In this document: positions 11,032 through 20,768 of the stretch, in pieces
How the letters are laid out: each line of letters starts with the position of its first letter
Numbering within the stretch: the first letter of the stretch is position 1
Source: Aquanectria penicillioides
Taxonomy: Eukaryota; Ascomycota; Sordariomycetes; Hypocreales; Nectriaceae
Direction of reading: 5' to 3'
Length of the DNA stretch: 64,000 bases
Assembly: GCA_003415625.1 (NCBI GenBank)
Contig: PYIU01000006.1
Span: forward strand, 3,286,001 to 3,350,000
Translations under genes and position numbers: made by a program
The notes under the pieces: model-generated
What the model saw: only the letters and a program-made list of their open reading frames with translations
Told to the model about the DNA's origin: nothing
Database searches by the model: none

Positions 11032-13379
11032 TCAAATTGGCTCGCTGTAACCTGCCAGCAACAACTCCATGTCTGACCACTCCGGCATCGGTAGGTCCTG
11101 TTCTCCTACGAGGGGCATGGCGTCAAAGTTGAGGGGTAGAAAGTCGAGAAGTCCCTCCATAGACTCGGCGAAGGGCATGGACGAGGTCATGTCGGCCTGG
11201 AGGTGGTCAAAGGCGCCCAGGCCGCTCATGAGGGTGCCGCTCTGGAAGCCTTGGGCGGGGGGGTTGGCGTTGGGCAACGGCTCGTTGGGGTTGTTGATGC
11301 ACTCTGAGAAGGTGTCGACGACTCTAGCGAAGCGCTTCATAGACCCAGCCTTTTCAGTGTGGTTGATGACGTCGCGGATGCTAGTAACGAGGGTGCGGAG
11401 GCAGGTTTGTAGGGGTTGGCTTGCACCTTCGAGTCGGAGGAGCCTGAGGATGAGGATCATGGCGGCGCAGTAGGCGTAGAAGATGTCAAGCCCGGACAGG
11501 CCGTTAATGACGTCAAAGTAGTCGAGCAGTAAGACGATATCGCCCAGTTGGATCGCGTGCTTGACGCAGACGGTGGCCAGGGGAGACACGGAACCGGTGG
11601 TTGTTTTGCGCAGCATGGCAATGTCGCGGAGGAGGACGGGTCTGGATGCGACAATGGCAATGTAGTGGAACTGGATGTGCAGGAGCAACACGGCGCGGAG
11701 CTGGGCGCGGGTCTTCCAGGCGAGGGACACCTTGAGCTCGTCCATGTCCATGGCAGCGGGGCCGGTCAGGGGGCTGTTGATCCACGGCACGTCGAAGCCG
11801 GGCGACTGGGAGATTTCGCGCTTCCACGAGTCCAGCGAGGAGAGGATCTCGTGGATGGTCGGGGGATTTTGGACGTTTCGGCCGATGTGCACCAGGCGCG
11901 TCTTGCCCAAGATGGCCTGGAGCTTGAGCGACCACGAGACGAGCTTGGCGTCGGCGCTGCCGCCGTCGACGAAGCCTTCCCGAGGGGCTACTATTTCGAC
12001 GTCTGCTTCGTGCAGGCCGCTGGGCCGGCCCAGGCTGGAGGAGAGGAACTGCTCAAAGGAGTAGAGGGTGCAGAAGACCCACTTGCGGACCTCGCGCTCC
12101 AGGGGGCGGAACGTCGAGGCCATGTCGGAGCGGTGCAGGCCGAGGGCGAAGGAGATGCGGGTTGCGGTGCCGACGAGGTTCCAGGCGGCGTTGCGCTCGT
12201 TGTTGTTGTGCAGGAACAGGGCCAGCAGCATGAGGACGCGCACGTTGGTGAGGGAGCACTTTGAGATGAACTGCGGGAGCAGGGCCCGAGCGGCGGCGAC
12301 GGAGCGGCGGCGGAGGCCGGCATGGTCGACGTTGGGGATGGTGCGGCCGGCGATGGACCCGAAGACGATCATCATGTGGAGGCATCCGATCCAGCCCCAG
12401 TCGGGCAGCGGGCGCCGTCGCGAGCGGGCGAGCTGGGGACGGCGGCGGGCCTGGACAACGTACAGCTCGTACTCGTCCTCAAAGGTGGCGCGGTGGAAGA
12501 GGGGGAAGTCATCGTGGACGTGCTTGAAGTAGGAGTGGATGAGCAGCTCGAGTGTCTCGTCGGGGGGGAACTGGCGGAGGACCTCGTCCATGTCGGCGAC
12601 GGGGAGGCGGGTAAAGTCCCGGGCGATGGTGGAGGTGATGGACCCGGGGGACGGGCCGTCCTGCGGCGTGGGGTCCTCGGGCTCGGCGCCGTCGGCATTG
12701 GCCTCCAGGGCCTGGGCGGTGTCGTCGCTGGCGAACTTGCTGGGGCCGCGGCCATCGGCGGGGTTGGAATCGACGAGCTTGCGCAGTTGGTTGAGGAAGT
12801 TAAGGGTGCCGGACGGGCCGATGTAGTGCTCGTGGCCGGAGGTGTCTCGGACGAGCGATACCTGAGGCTCCTCGTTTTGAGGCTTTGCACTGCCCTCCGG
12901 CTGGCCGTGAACCAAGTCTTCGATCTTGGGCGGGGATCGATTTGGGTCAGACAGGTTTGGCATCTTGTAGCCCATGCGCTGGCCCAGCTGCGACAGGTCT
13001 GCGACGGAGTCGAGGGGGTCGTCGGGGAACGCGGCCCTGACGATGGCCTCGAGGCATCGATACCTGGGAGGTTAGCAAAGCAAGCGAGGTGATGAATTGA
13101 GGCTCACCTGTCGCTCAGGTCGTCCAGGCTGCCGTAGAATCGCGTTTTGCGCGGCGCCGTGTAGGAGCAGGGCACATTGTGATCCAGGCAGGTAACGCAG
13201 CCAGTACCAGACGCAGACGGGACGCACTTGCATCGGCGCTGTGTTGTTTAGCTAATGTAGACCTAGGATACCGTCAGGCTCACCTTCCTGCAGCGGTCGC
13301 AGCTCTGCGCGTTTCGCTTACGGGACTCTTCAGGGATCCGCCTCAATCGGCGTTTCGTTGCAGCTGGAGATTCTGACAT
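11032..13379 (-). CDS. Zn2Cys6 transcription factor, candidate cluster regulator
   Basis: Three exons (13379-13284, 13238-13108, 13063-11032) with introns of 45 and 44 nt give 752 residues. The zinc cluster is C27-x2-C30-x6-C37 then C46-x2-C49-x6-C56, and the first intron splits it. A basic 'RKTRF' linker follows. The middle carries a fungal_trans-type domain ('LLIHSYFKHVHDDFPLFHR', 'GWIGCLHMMIVFGS'). An acidic, proline-containing C-terminus could activate transcription. It is divergent from the lactonase gene. A CGG-N10-CCG-like palindrome lies between them and similar ones in all other cluster promoters, which suggests autoregulation and control of the whole cluster; this link is inference. 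Confidence 0.88.
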
Positions 13380-13456
13380 GATTGCATGTTGATCGTACGG
13401 TGTCATCGATTCGGTGACTCCAGATCTTTAAGATCTGGGGGTCGAGATGGCGGGGT

Positions 13457-13472
13457 AGGAAGCATGCATCCG
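13457..13472. promoter_or_regulatory. NGG-N10-CCG element, divergent promoter 4
   Basis: AGG-AAGCATGCAT-CCG, with an N10 core identical to those at 4353 and 6198. It lies 77 bp upstream of the regulator ATG and 34 bp upstream of the lactonase ATG. Confidence 0.65.
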
Positions 13473-13506
13473 ACAAAGCCGCAAATGCGGGGGACCGACA
13501 CTTAAC

Positions 13507-14406
13507 ATGATGTTTCGCCGCGTCATTCCAAAGCTTAGCAGACCTCTATTCAGAATGACCAGCACACTTGCTCTCCCAGACTCGAGGATCCTGTCCTACT
13601 CGCTGGATGCAGCCGACGGCCCGGTGGTGCTGCTGTCCAACTCGCTGTGCGCGCCGCTGGGCGTGTGGGACCGGGTCGTCAAGGTCCTCAACGACAACGG
13701 CTACCGGACGCTTCGCTACGACCAGCCCGGCCACGGCCGCTCGTCGGCGCCGGCAAGCCTCGATACCACGTTCGACTCCATCTCGGACGACGTGCACGCG
13801 CTGCTCAAGTCGCTGGGCATCGCCAAGGTGCACTCGTGGATCGGCGTGTCGATGGGCGCGGCCACGGGGGTCTGGTTCGCCACCAAGTTCCCTGGGGTGG
13901 TGGCCAAGCTCGCCATCTGCGACACAATCTCGTCGTCGCCTGCAAACGCCGGGGTCGACGACGCCTTCGGCCCCAGGGTAGCGGCGGCGCGCGAGGCGGG
14001 CAGCATGGAGGCCACGGTCCAGGGCACGCTGGAGCGGTGGTTCGGGCAGGCCTGGCTGGACAGCAACCCGGGCGAGGCCGGGAGGATGCGCGCGCTCATG
14101 TCGGGGACGTCGATTGACGGGTTCGAGACGTGCTGCCACGCGCTGCGGAGCCCATCGTTCGATCTGCGCCCACTTTTCAGCAAGGTTGGGGCGTCGGTCG
14201 ACGATGCGGTCTGCGTGGTAGGCGAGAAGGACGCCAACCTTCCTCAGACCATGGAGGAGATGAGAGGCGAGGTGGAGCAGGGTTTCAAGGCTGCAGGAAA
14301 GAATAAAAAGGTTGAGCTCGTATTGATCAAAAACGCAGGCCACGTATGCTTCGTCGACGGGTTCCCGCAATTTGCAGACTTTATCGTCGGATGGCTACGC
14401 GCATAG
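13507..14406 (+). CDS. Alpha/beta hydrolase, 3-oxoadipate enol-lactonase-like
   Basis: Single exon, 299 residues. The alpha/beta-hydrolase triad is visible: nucleophile S115 in 'IGVSMGAATG', acid in 'VVGEKDANLP' and histidine in 'NAGHVCFVDG'. The string 'LRYDQPGHGRSSAP' is typical of the PcaD/CatD group, which opens 3-oxoadipate enol-lactone in the catechol and protocatechuate branches. The basic, hydroxylated first 16 residues could be an organelle-targeting leader, or the real start could be M17. It is divergent from the regulator gene across a shared candidate operator, so it is probably the last cluster member. No ring-cleavage dioxygenase or cycloisomerase is present in the window; those steps would be encoded elsewhere. 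Another alpha/beta hydrolase activity is possible. Confidence 0.82.
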   Translation: MMFRRVIPKLSRPLFRMTSTLALPDSRILSYSLDAADGPVVLLSNSLCAPLGVWDRVVKVLNDNGYRTLRYDQPGHGRSSAPASLDTTFDSISDDVHALLKSLGIAKVHSWIGVSMGAATGVWFATKFPGVVAKLAICDTISSSPANAGVDDAFGPRVAAAREAGSMEATVQGTLERWFGQAWLDSNPGEAGRMRALMSGTSIDGFETCCHALRSPSFDLRPLFSKVGASVDDAVCVVGEKDANLPQTMEEMRGEVEQGFKAAGKNKKVELVLIKNAGHVCFVDGFPQFADFIVGWLRA

Positions 14407-14697
14407 TCGTATCTGAATACGGTTTCGTAGCTCCAACCTTCTCGCCGCTTAGTTAGCACAGGGTTTCGCTCGGATCACTCTAGGATTGGACAATCTGACA
14501 TAATTTCAAAACATTTAATTAAAACACCGACTCCTATCTAGATGAATTGCCCAAATTGGAAGTCCCAGTCAGGCGGGCCCAATCGGCGCTGGGACCGCTA
14601 AGTGGCCTAATGCCAAAAAAAAATTACGGTCAATAATACGGTCAATCTATGTGACCTCTATACGCGCAAAAAGAAATCGTATTCGTCGTAAGCTCTA

Positions 14698-16519
14698 TCA
14701 ATGCAATCCGCTCTCTCCGGTTTTGGCCATGTGGTCCTGGCAATCGAGTAGTATTCTCAGCTGGTCGCTGACGTCCTGGAGGCGGCTGAGCACCTTTTGG
14801 TTGCCGTCGACGAATCCGAGGATCGAGTAGGGCACGCCGGTGTCGCGGCAAAACTCCTTGGTCAGCGTCTGGACCTTGCGGAGGTTGTGTCGGGGCACGC
14901 GGGGAAACAGGTGGTGCACGGCCTGGAACTGGAGACCGCCGTGGATAAAGTCGAGCCAGGCGGGGCAGTCGACGTCCATGGTGGTGCGCAGCTGGCGCTG
15001 GGGGAACGACTCGGACTCGCCCAGGTTGACGGTAGACATGCCCCAGTGGGACAGGGTGATCTGCACGTGCAGCGGCATGGTGACGATGTGGGAGACGAGG
15101 ACGAAGATTACGCGGGTGGTCCAGTCGGGGAGGCTGCGCCAGAGCAGGCAGTAGCCGAAGATGAACCAGTAGCAGGCCATGAAGGAGATCTCGGCGGGGC
15201 GAATCCACCAGGCCTTGCTGCCGCCGAGGCTGGTGGACTTGTCGGAGAGGACGTGGATCCAGGAGAGGAGGTACAGATTGAAGCGGGCGATGCCCATGAC
15301 GGGGTAGTAGGTGTACTTTTGGAAGGGACGAGGAAGTCGGCGGCGGCGTCCCAGACGAAGGTGAAGTTGTAGTAGGTGGAGTGCAGAGACTTGAAAAAGG
15401 TGGTGCAGGTAGCGAACAGGGGGACGTTTTGGATATCAGGGTCGTGTTCCTAGACAGTCAGCGACGGAGGCATAGGCAGAGGGTGGCAGGCTTACCGGCT
15501 GGTTGGTCACCAGGTGGTGGACGTTGTGGCTGCTCTTCCACCATCCGATGGACAGGCCGCAGCAAAAGTCGGCGACAAACATGCCGATGAGCGTGTCGAC
15601 GACAAAGTTGGACGTGATTGCCAAATGACCGGCGTCATGCGCCGTAAACATGATTTGGTGCTACAGGCGTCAGCAGGATTCAATGCGCGCGAAAGGGGGA
15701 GGCGGCTTACCCAAAACAGGCCCAGAAACACGGCAGAGGTGATGTACCAGTGGTGGTAGAAGAAGAAGGCAAACAGGGCAAACAGGATGGTGTAGCGCGT
15801 CATCTCTTTGCCGTACTCAATGTAGGGGCAGTCGTACAGGCCGCTGTCAGCGATGCGCTTGTGCAGCTCCTGGTACTTGCGGGCAATGTCCTGCTGGACG
15901 ATGGGGTCCAGCGAGGGGTAGACGTTAAGCTCGTGCTCGATCTCGCGCTCGACGGCGGCGTTGACGACTCTGGTGACGGCGGATCGCTGGCAGGGGACGG
16001 TGGGCAGAGGGCCGCGGTGCCGCAGCTCGCTGTTCTGCTTGGGGTTGCAGCAGCTGCAGACAGAGGTCATCTGGCTGGTGGCGTCGGTGTTGTCGGCATC
16101 CGTGTCCGAGCTGTCCGCTTCTGGCACTTCGATTGCCTCCTTCGCGAAGACTCCTCCTCGAATCGGGGGTGTGCGGTTGGTCCAGGTTCCCTCCTTGCGG
16201 CCGATGCGATAGGCCTTCATGGTGCGCAGGGTTGCGACGGAGTGGTAGCTGTTCACATGTCAGCCGTCAGCGGAAGCGAATGCGGAAGCGGCGCGCGAGC
16301 GTGTGCGAGCGCCAGCTGCATCGCCACGATGCGTACGTACGCTTTGATTTCGTCAGTAGAGTCGCGACCGACCATGTGCAGGATGGCCAGCCGGCCGCCG
16401 GGGTGCTTGTTCATCCAGCCATCGAGCTTCAGGACGTGGTCTTCGTAAATGACAATGGTTTGGCCGTCGGCGATCAGCTTGTCCACCATGCACGGTGTGT
16501 AGAGCTGGTCCCGATCCAT
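14698..16519 (-). CDS. Cytochrome b5-fused fatty acid desaturase, delta-8 sphingolipid desaturase-like; one-base frame break
   Basis: Front-end desaturase of the ER membrane, acting probably on the sphingoid base. Four exons (16519-16341, 16248-15711, 15660-15496, 15449-14698; introns of 92, 50 and 46 nt) give about 544 residues if one missing base at 15325-15327 is allowed. There the frame changes between 'AAADFLV' and 'FQKYTYYPV'. The N-terminal cytochrome b5 domain has its haem histidines in 'NKHPGGR' and 'KAYHS'. Three histidine boxes follow: 'HDAGH', 'HNVHH' and 'QAVHH' (Gln in the third box, as in cytochrome b5-fused front-end desaturases). A longer N-terminus from 16597 is open, but the ATG at 16519 fits the family better. 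The break lies in a short C run and may be a sequencing undercall. Confidence 0.87.
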
Positions 16520-16599
16520 GGCGTCGGTCGGTGGATAGAGAGAAGTTGTCGTGTCGAAATTCCAGGCAAAAAAAAATAATAGGCAGCGATTGATCAAGC

Positions 16600-18589
16600 G
16601 ATAATCAATTGGCAGTCACGGTGAACGTTTGTGATTGAAGAGGCAGGAACGGAACAGAACAGCAAACTAAACAGCGACCACGTCCCCTCTTGAGCTATAT
16701 TCACTCAGGGGAGCCAAGCTTCGTCCCCCAGCAAGCCCCGTCGAAGCCAAGACATAGCCTAGCCTAAAGTACACGGCCCATTTTGTGTTACGTTGACAGA
16801 CAATCATAGAACTTGGAAGCGTCGTGTTGGCGTCCACACGAAATCTCTTCAAAGGGATGAGCGTCGCAACAATTTCCACTTGCCCAATGGAGCAGGAGGT
16901 CGGGGTGTCTCCCTAGCAGTAGCAGTGGCGGAGCCAAACCCCAGTACAGGACGCCAGGGCAAGGGCACGCACCCCCAGAGGGCGAGCCAGATGCTTGGAT
17001 CATCGTCAATTGGGCGGCATCGTCTTGGCCCGGATTAAAGTGTTGAGGGGCTCGGTGACAGGACCCTGAAACTGGACACCTGCGTCGACGTGCGAGTTCT
17101 AGACCGCGCTCCCCCCCCAGCACCAGCTGACTCGAGATGTGGAGGGTGAGTTAGTCGGGGAACTGCCCCAAATTAGCGTCGTACTGATGCGGGCTGAGCT
17201 TATTTGTGCGAGATTAGGAGATTGGATGCGAAAATTTATCGCTTTTTCCGCATTCGGACTCGCATTTGCTCTGGCCACCTGCCTATCACTGCGCATCCTT
17301 TGCAGAACACCAGGCCATAATCGAACCATTGGGATCTGCGCGAGCCGTAAACTTCCATCCCAGAGAAATCGACGGACGAATCTGAAGGCAAGGGAAAATC
17401 TTAGCGGTGAGCTGCGCCCCTTTTGTCGCAATGCTGGGGCCCCTGATGCACAGAGGCTCGAGCCAGTGGCTTCGGCTGCCCTGGTGTGGGGCCGCGGTGA
17501 AGTTTGGGGGACGGCGCACAAGCCATCATCTCTCGCGCTGCTAGCTCGTTGTCCTCCTCCACTGTGCGTGTCAGTTTAACCACAAACTGCAGCGTGCCGT
17601 CCAACGAGCGGCGGTTGGCTACTGCTGTAGAATGGCGAGGACGTTAGTTCGGAGGTTATAATTGAGGATTGACTTGACTGGTGCACAACCGGCAGCGCTG
17701 CCAATGCGATTGCCGCAACATGTCGCGAATCTCGCCTCAATGTCCATGCGTGGAGGATCTGACTAGGATGCCAAGCTCGCAGCCTACCTACGGTAGATGT
17801 GCCTACGGCAAGATGCATTTCTGAGCCCACGTGCAATTCTGTCTCGTACCGAGGGGCAACCTTCTACGCCCACGCCCTGTCGCCTCCCACAGATCTCTTC
17901 TCGAATCGTTCTGTCGCACTGGACCTAGTGTGGGTGGCGCCGACGACCGCCGTTTGGCAATAAATACGTAGATCCCAGGAGTGACGCGTCGAGCACCCAC
18001 AATGGCCTCAGGGGGATTGAGGCTGTGGGTGGCCATCGTATTCTGTACGGCGGTTGAGAACTCTCTTTACGCTGTACGCACGTAGTCTGACATTTGCTGC
18101 ACTGCTGTCTGTCCTGACCTGGCGCGATGTCGGCATTCTCCGTGCGGGTCTATTTGTACGGAGGTCGAATTGGCCCAGAGTGTCCAAGAGGTCCCGAGAT
18201 GCCTCAAGATGCTCAGAGATGCCTTTAACCGCCCAGATGCATCTCTGAATGACTTCACAATGGATATATACTTTAGATTGCCTAAATTGGCCGTTTGGCG
18301 GGCTTAGGGCCAATCGGCGCCTCGCCGGTCGGGGTGGTCGTCTTCCATGATGGGGTTCCGAAGCATCCGGCGTCTAGACGAGAGTCGGCGTCAGGTCGGG
18401 GCGGGGGCTGGCGGCGTTGATTGAGAACTGAGAATAATTGGGAATAGTTGGGAACAATTGAGAATTGACAAAGGTTCAATCGTGGCATTGAACAGTCAAT
18501 TGACGGAAGACGCTGGCAATTGGCTTGTCCACCACTCCATGCAGCCAGCATAACGGCCATGGCAGTGCGGCTTTTACTTCTGCATCGCA
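16600..18589. other. Long intergenic region, no gene seen
   Basis: About 2 kb between the desaturase 5' end and a decayed oxygenase gene. Reading frames here are short, overlap on both strands and show no recognisable motif, signal peptide or splice structure. Confidence 0.5.
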
Positions 18590-19552
18590 ATGACATCCTT
18601 TACGGATATGTACACAGATTCCAATCATTGACTTGGCGCTGGCCAATGACCCAGAAACCTTCCCCCGCCTACTCAGCAGCCTCAGGACCGCCCTCACAGA
18701 AGGCTTCCTGCACGTGTCCATCCACGCGGTCGCTCAGCGCGCGATTGACGACCCGGTCGGGATGCTCCCTGCCCTGTGCTCTTCGCGCTCGAAGACTCCC
18801 CACACTTTCTGGGCTACATCCTACAGCGCCGCGGGCACAGAGACTACGGCCGGGCGGGCTGATCAAAGGGAGCAGGTGGAGTTTGCGACGGAGCTGGAGG
18901 CGTGCGAGGGCCCTCTGTACGAGGGTTGCGAGGGTCCAATCAAGTACGAGGCAATACGGAGATTTCAGAAACCTGCTAAGCAGCGAAATAGTGCCGGGCG
19001 ATATCCAAGAGTTGGCCAGACTGGGTGAGCGGTTTCTGCAAGTCGCGGCTGCGGCACTGGGGCTCCCTGGCGACTCGTTCTTCTCGTACCTGTCGGATCA
19101 GCACCAGCTCAAACTAGTGCGCTATCCTGCAGCGGACGAAAATGGACGGCGTGGGGCCCCACAAGGATTCGTCCGAATGGTGGGCCTTTTTCTCCAAGCA
19201 TCGTCCGAGGCGGAGGGCTGCAGGTGCTCAACAAGAATGCAGAATGGGTCAACGTGCCAGCTGTGTGCGGGAAGTTTGTAGTCAACATCGGCCAAGCCTT
19301 TGAGGTGGTGACGCACGGCGCCTGCAAGGCTACGACGCCCGCGTGGTGTCGAGCTCGCGAGGGCGATTCAGCGCTCCATTCTTCCAGGGAGTCCGCAGAG
19401 CTTGACGAGGCGCGAGGCTGTAACCGCTGGCTGGGCACTTTGGATGGTTTGGCTCTGGAATTGAGTCTGGCGAGGGCGTCGCCGTTGACTCACCGTTTCT
19501 GGCGGAAATTTCATCCCCAGGTGTATGATAGATACGTGGATGAGTCTTCATG
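18590..19552 (+). pseudogene. 2OG-Fe(II) oxygenase (isopenicillin N synthase-like) relic
   Basis: Homology-like blocks appear in family order but jump between all three forward frames. They are 'IIDLALANDPETFPRLLSS', 'FALEDSPHFLGY', 'TETTAGRADQREQVEFATEL', 'FLSDQH'-like 'FSYLSDQHQLKLVRYP', an iron-site-like 'GPHKDSSEWW', then 'VNIGQAFEVVTHGACKATT', an 'RVVSS'-like stretch, and the tail 'THRFWRKFHPQVYDRYVDE'. At least four frame changes are needed (near 18770, 18820, 19190 and 19340), and no set of GT-AG introns explains them. The original enzyme would be a non-haem iron dioxygenase of secondary or specialised metabolism. The density of breaks makes real decay more likely than sequencing error. 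Confidence 0.75.
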
Positions 19553-19763
19553 AGGATCGGCATCTGGTTCATCGCTCTCGGACCGGGATGAGTCCTGGAT
19601 CACATTCCCAGATCGACCGAGTATCTATTGAATGTTTTTACTTGATTATCTGTGGAATCTAGGGCGGTGTCATCAGCTGGCGCTGTAGTCGTCGATCTTG
19701 AATGTGTCCGAAAAGTGTCCGCCATATTACAACGCCGCGCAGCCAAAGTGATGAACCGTAAAC

Positions 19764-20768
19764 ATGGCGCTCGATAATCCTACACAATTCGCAGCCCGCA
19801 GTGGCAATAATTACTCCTACATTCACATCTCGGCGAGGTCGCAGCAGACGTTGCTTTTCCTCCATGGCTTCCCCTCTACTCGTCATGATTGGGTCCACCA
19901 AGTTAATCACTTCTCAGGTACAGGGTATGGTGTCGTCGCTTTGGACCTGCTGGGCTATGGCGACAGCAGCAAGCCCACCGACGTCGACCAGTACCGCCTC
20001 AGGCCGATGGGCGATGAGGTAATTGAGCTGCTGGACCACCTGGGCCTCTCGCAGGTCGTCGGGGTCGGCCACGACTTTGGTGCGACGCTGCTGTCGCGGC
20101 TGGCGGCTTATCACCCGCAGCGGCTCACGGCGCTGGTGTTTCTGGCCGTGGGTCCGCCAAAGATGGGCTCGCCGTTCAACGTCGACGCCATCAACGAGAT
20201 GACCAAGAAGATGCTTGGATACGAGCTGCTCGGGTACATCCCCTGGCTCGGCGGCGGCTCGGCGCAGGAGCCGTTGGAGCAGCACGCCGAAGCCGCCATG
20301 AGCCTCATGTTTTGCCGCGAGCGCAGTGTCTGGGAGGAGTGGTTTCACCCGTTGGGTATGATGGAGCAGTTTGTGACCGAGAACCGGAGGGTCCCGATTG
20401 GCCTGTGGTACGCGGAAGACCTGCAAGAGAAACACATGGCGGCCTTTGGCGCACGGGACGGATACAAAGGCGCGACGAGGTGGTATCGCATGTGGTTGGG
20501 CAATCTGTTTGCGCAGGACGAGGTCGGTTTCGAAGAGACTCAGCTGTCGCAGCCGACGCTCCTGGTGGTACCTGAGGGATCGCAGCAGCAGCAGATGCTC
20601 GCCGCCTGGGCCCCTAACCTACACACGGCAACTATAAACTCCGGTCACTGGGTGCACCTCGAGCAGTCAGCCGAAACAAACACGGCCATGCACGACTTTC
20701 TGACCAGCTATGCTGATCCAGCTACTCCGGGTGCATCCAGTCAAAGGTGTCGAGCAAATCAAAGTTGA
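19764..20768 (+). CDS. Alpha/beta hydrolase, soluble epoxide hydrolase-like
   Basis: Single exon, 334 residues. Features of the epoxide hydrolase/haloalkane dehalogenase class are the oxyanion motif 'LHGFPSTRHDW', aspartate nucleophile D104 in 'GVGHDFGATLL', 'DLLGYGDSSKP', and the C-terminal histidine in 'SGHWVHLEQ'. An aspartate at the nucleophile elbow rather than serine favours ring-opening of epoxides by water. No signal peptide, so likely cytosolic or peroxisomal. Its 3' end overlaps the 3' end of the convergent Zn2Cys6 gene by about 47 bp (20722-20768). Confidence 0.85.
   Translation: MALDNPTQFAARSGNNYSYIHISARSQQTLLFLHGFPSTRHDWVHQVNHFSGTGYGVVALDLLGYGDSSKPTDVDQYRLRPMGDEVIELLDHLGLSQVVGVGHDFGATLLSRLAAYHPQRLTALVFLAVGPPKMGSPFNVDAINEMTKKMLGYELLGYIPWLGGGSAQEPLEQHAEAAMSLMFCRERSVWEEWFHPLGMMEQFVTENRRVPIGLWYAEDLQEKHMAAFGARDGYKGATRWYRMWLGNLFAQDEVGFEETQLSQPTLLVVPEGSQQQQMLAAWAPNLHTATINSGHWVHLEQSAETNTAMHDFLTSYADPATPGASSQRCRANQS

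Noticed and set aside
17099..17579. Overlapping frames of about 140 codons on both strands
   Set aside because: No family motif, no conserved-looking core, and both strands open only by composition.
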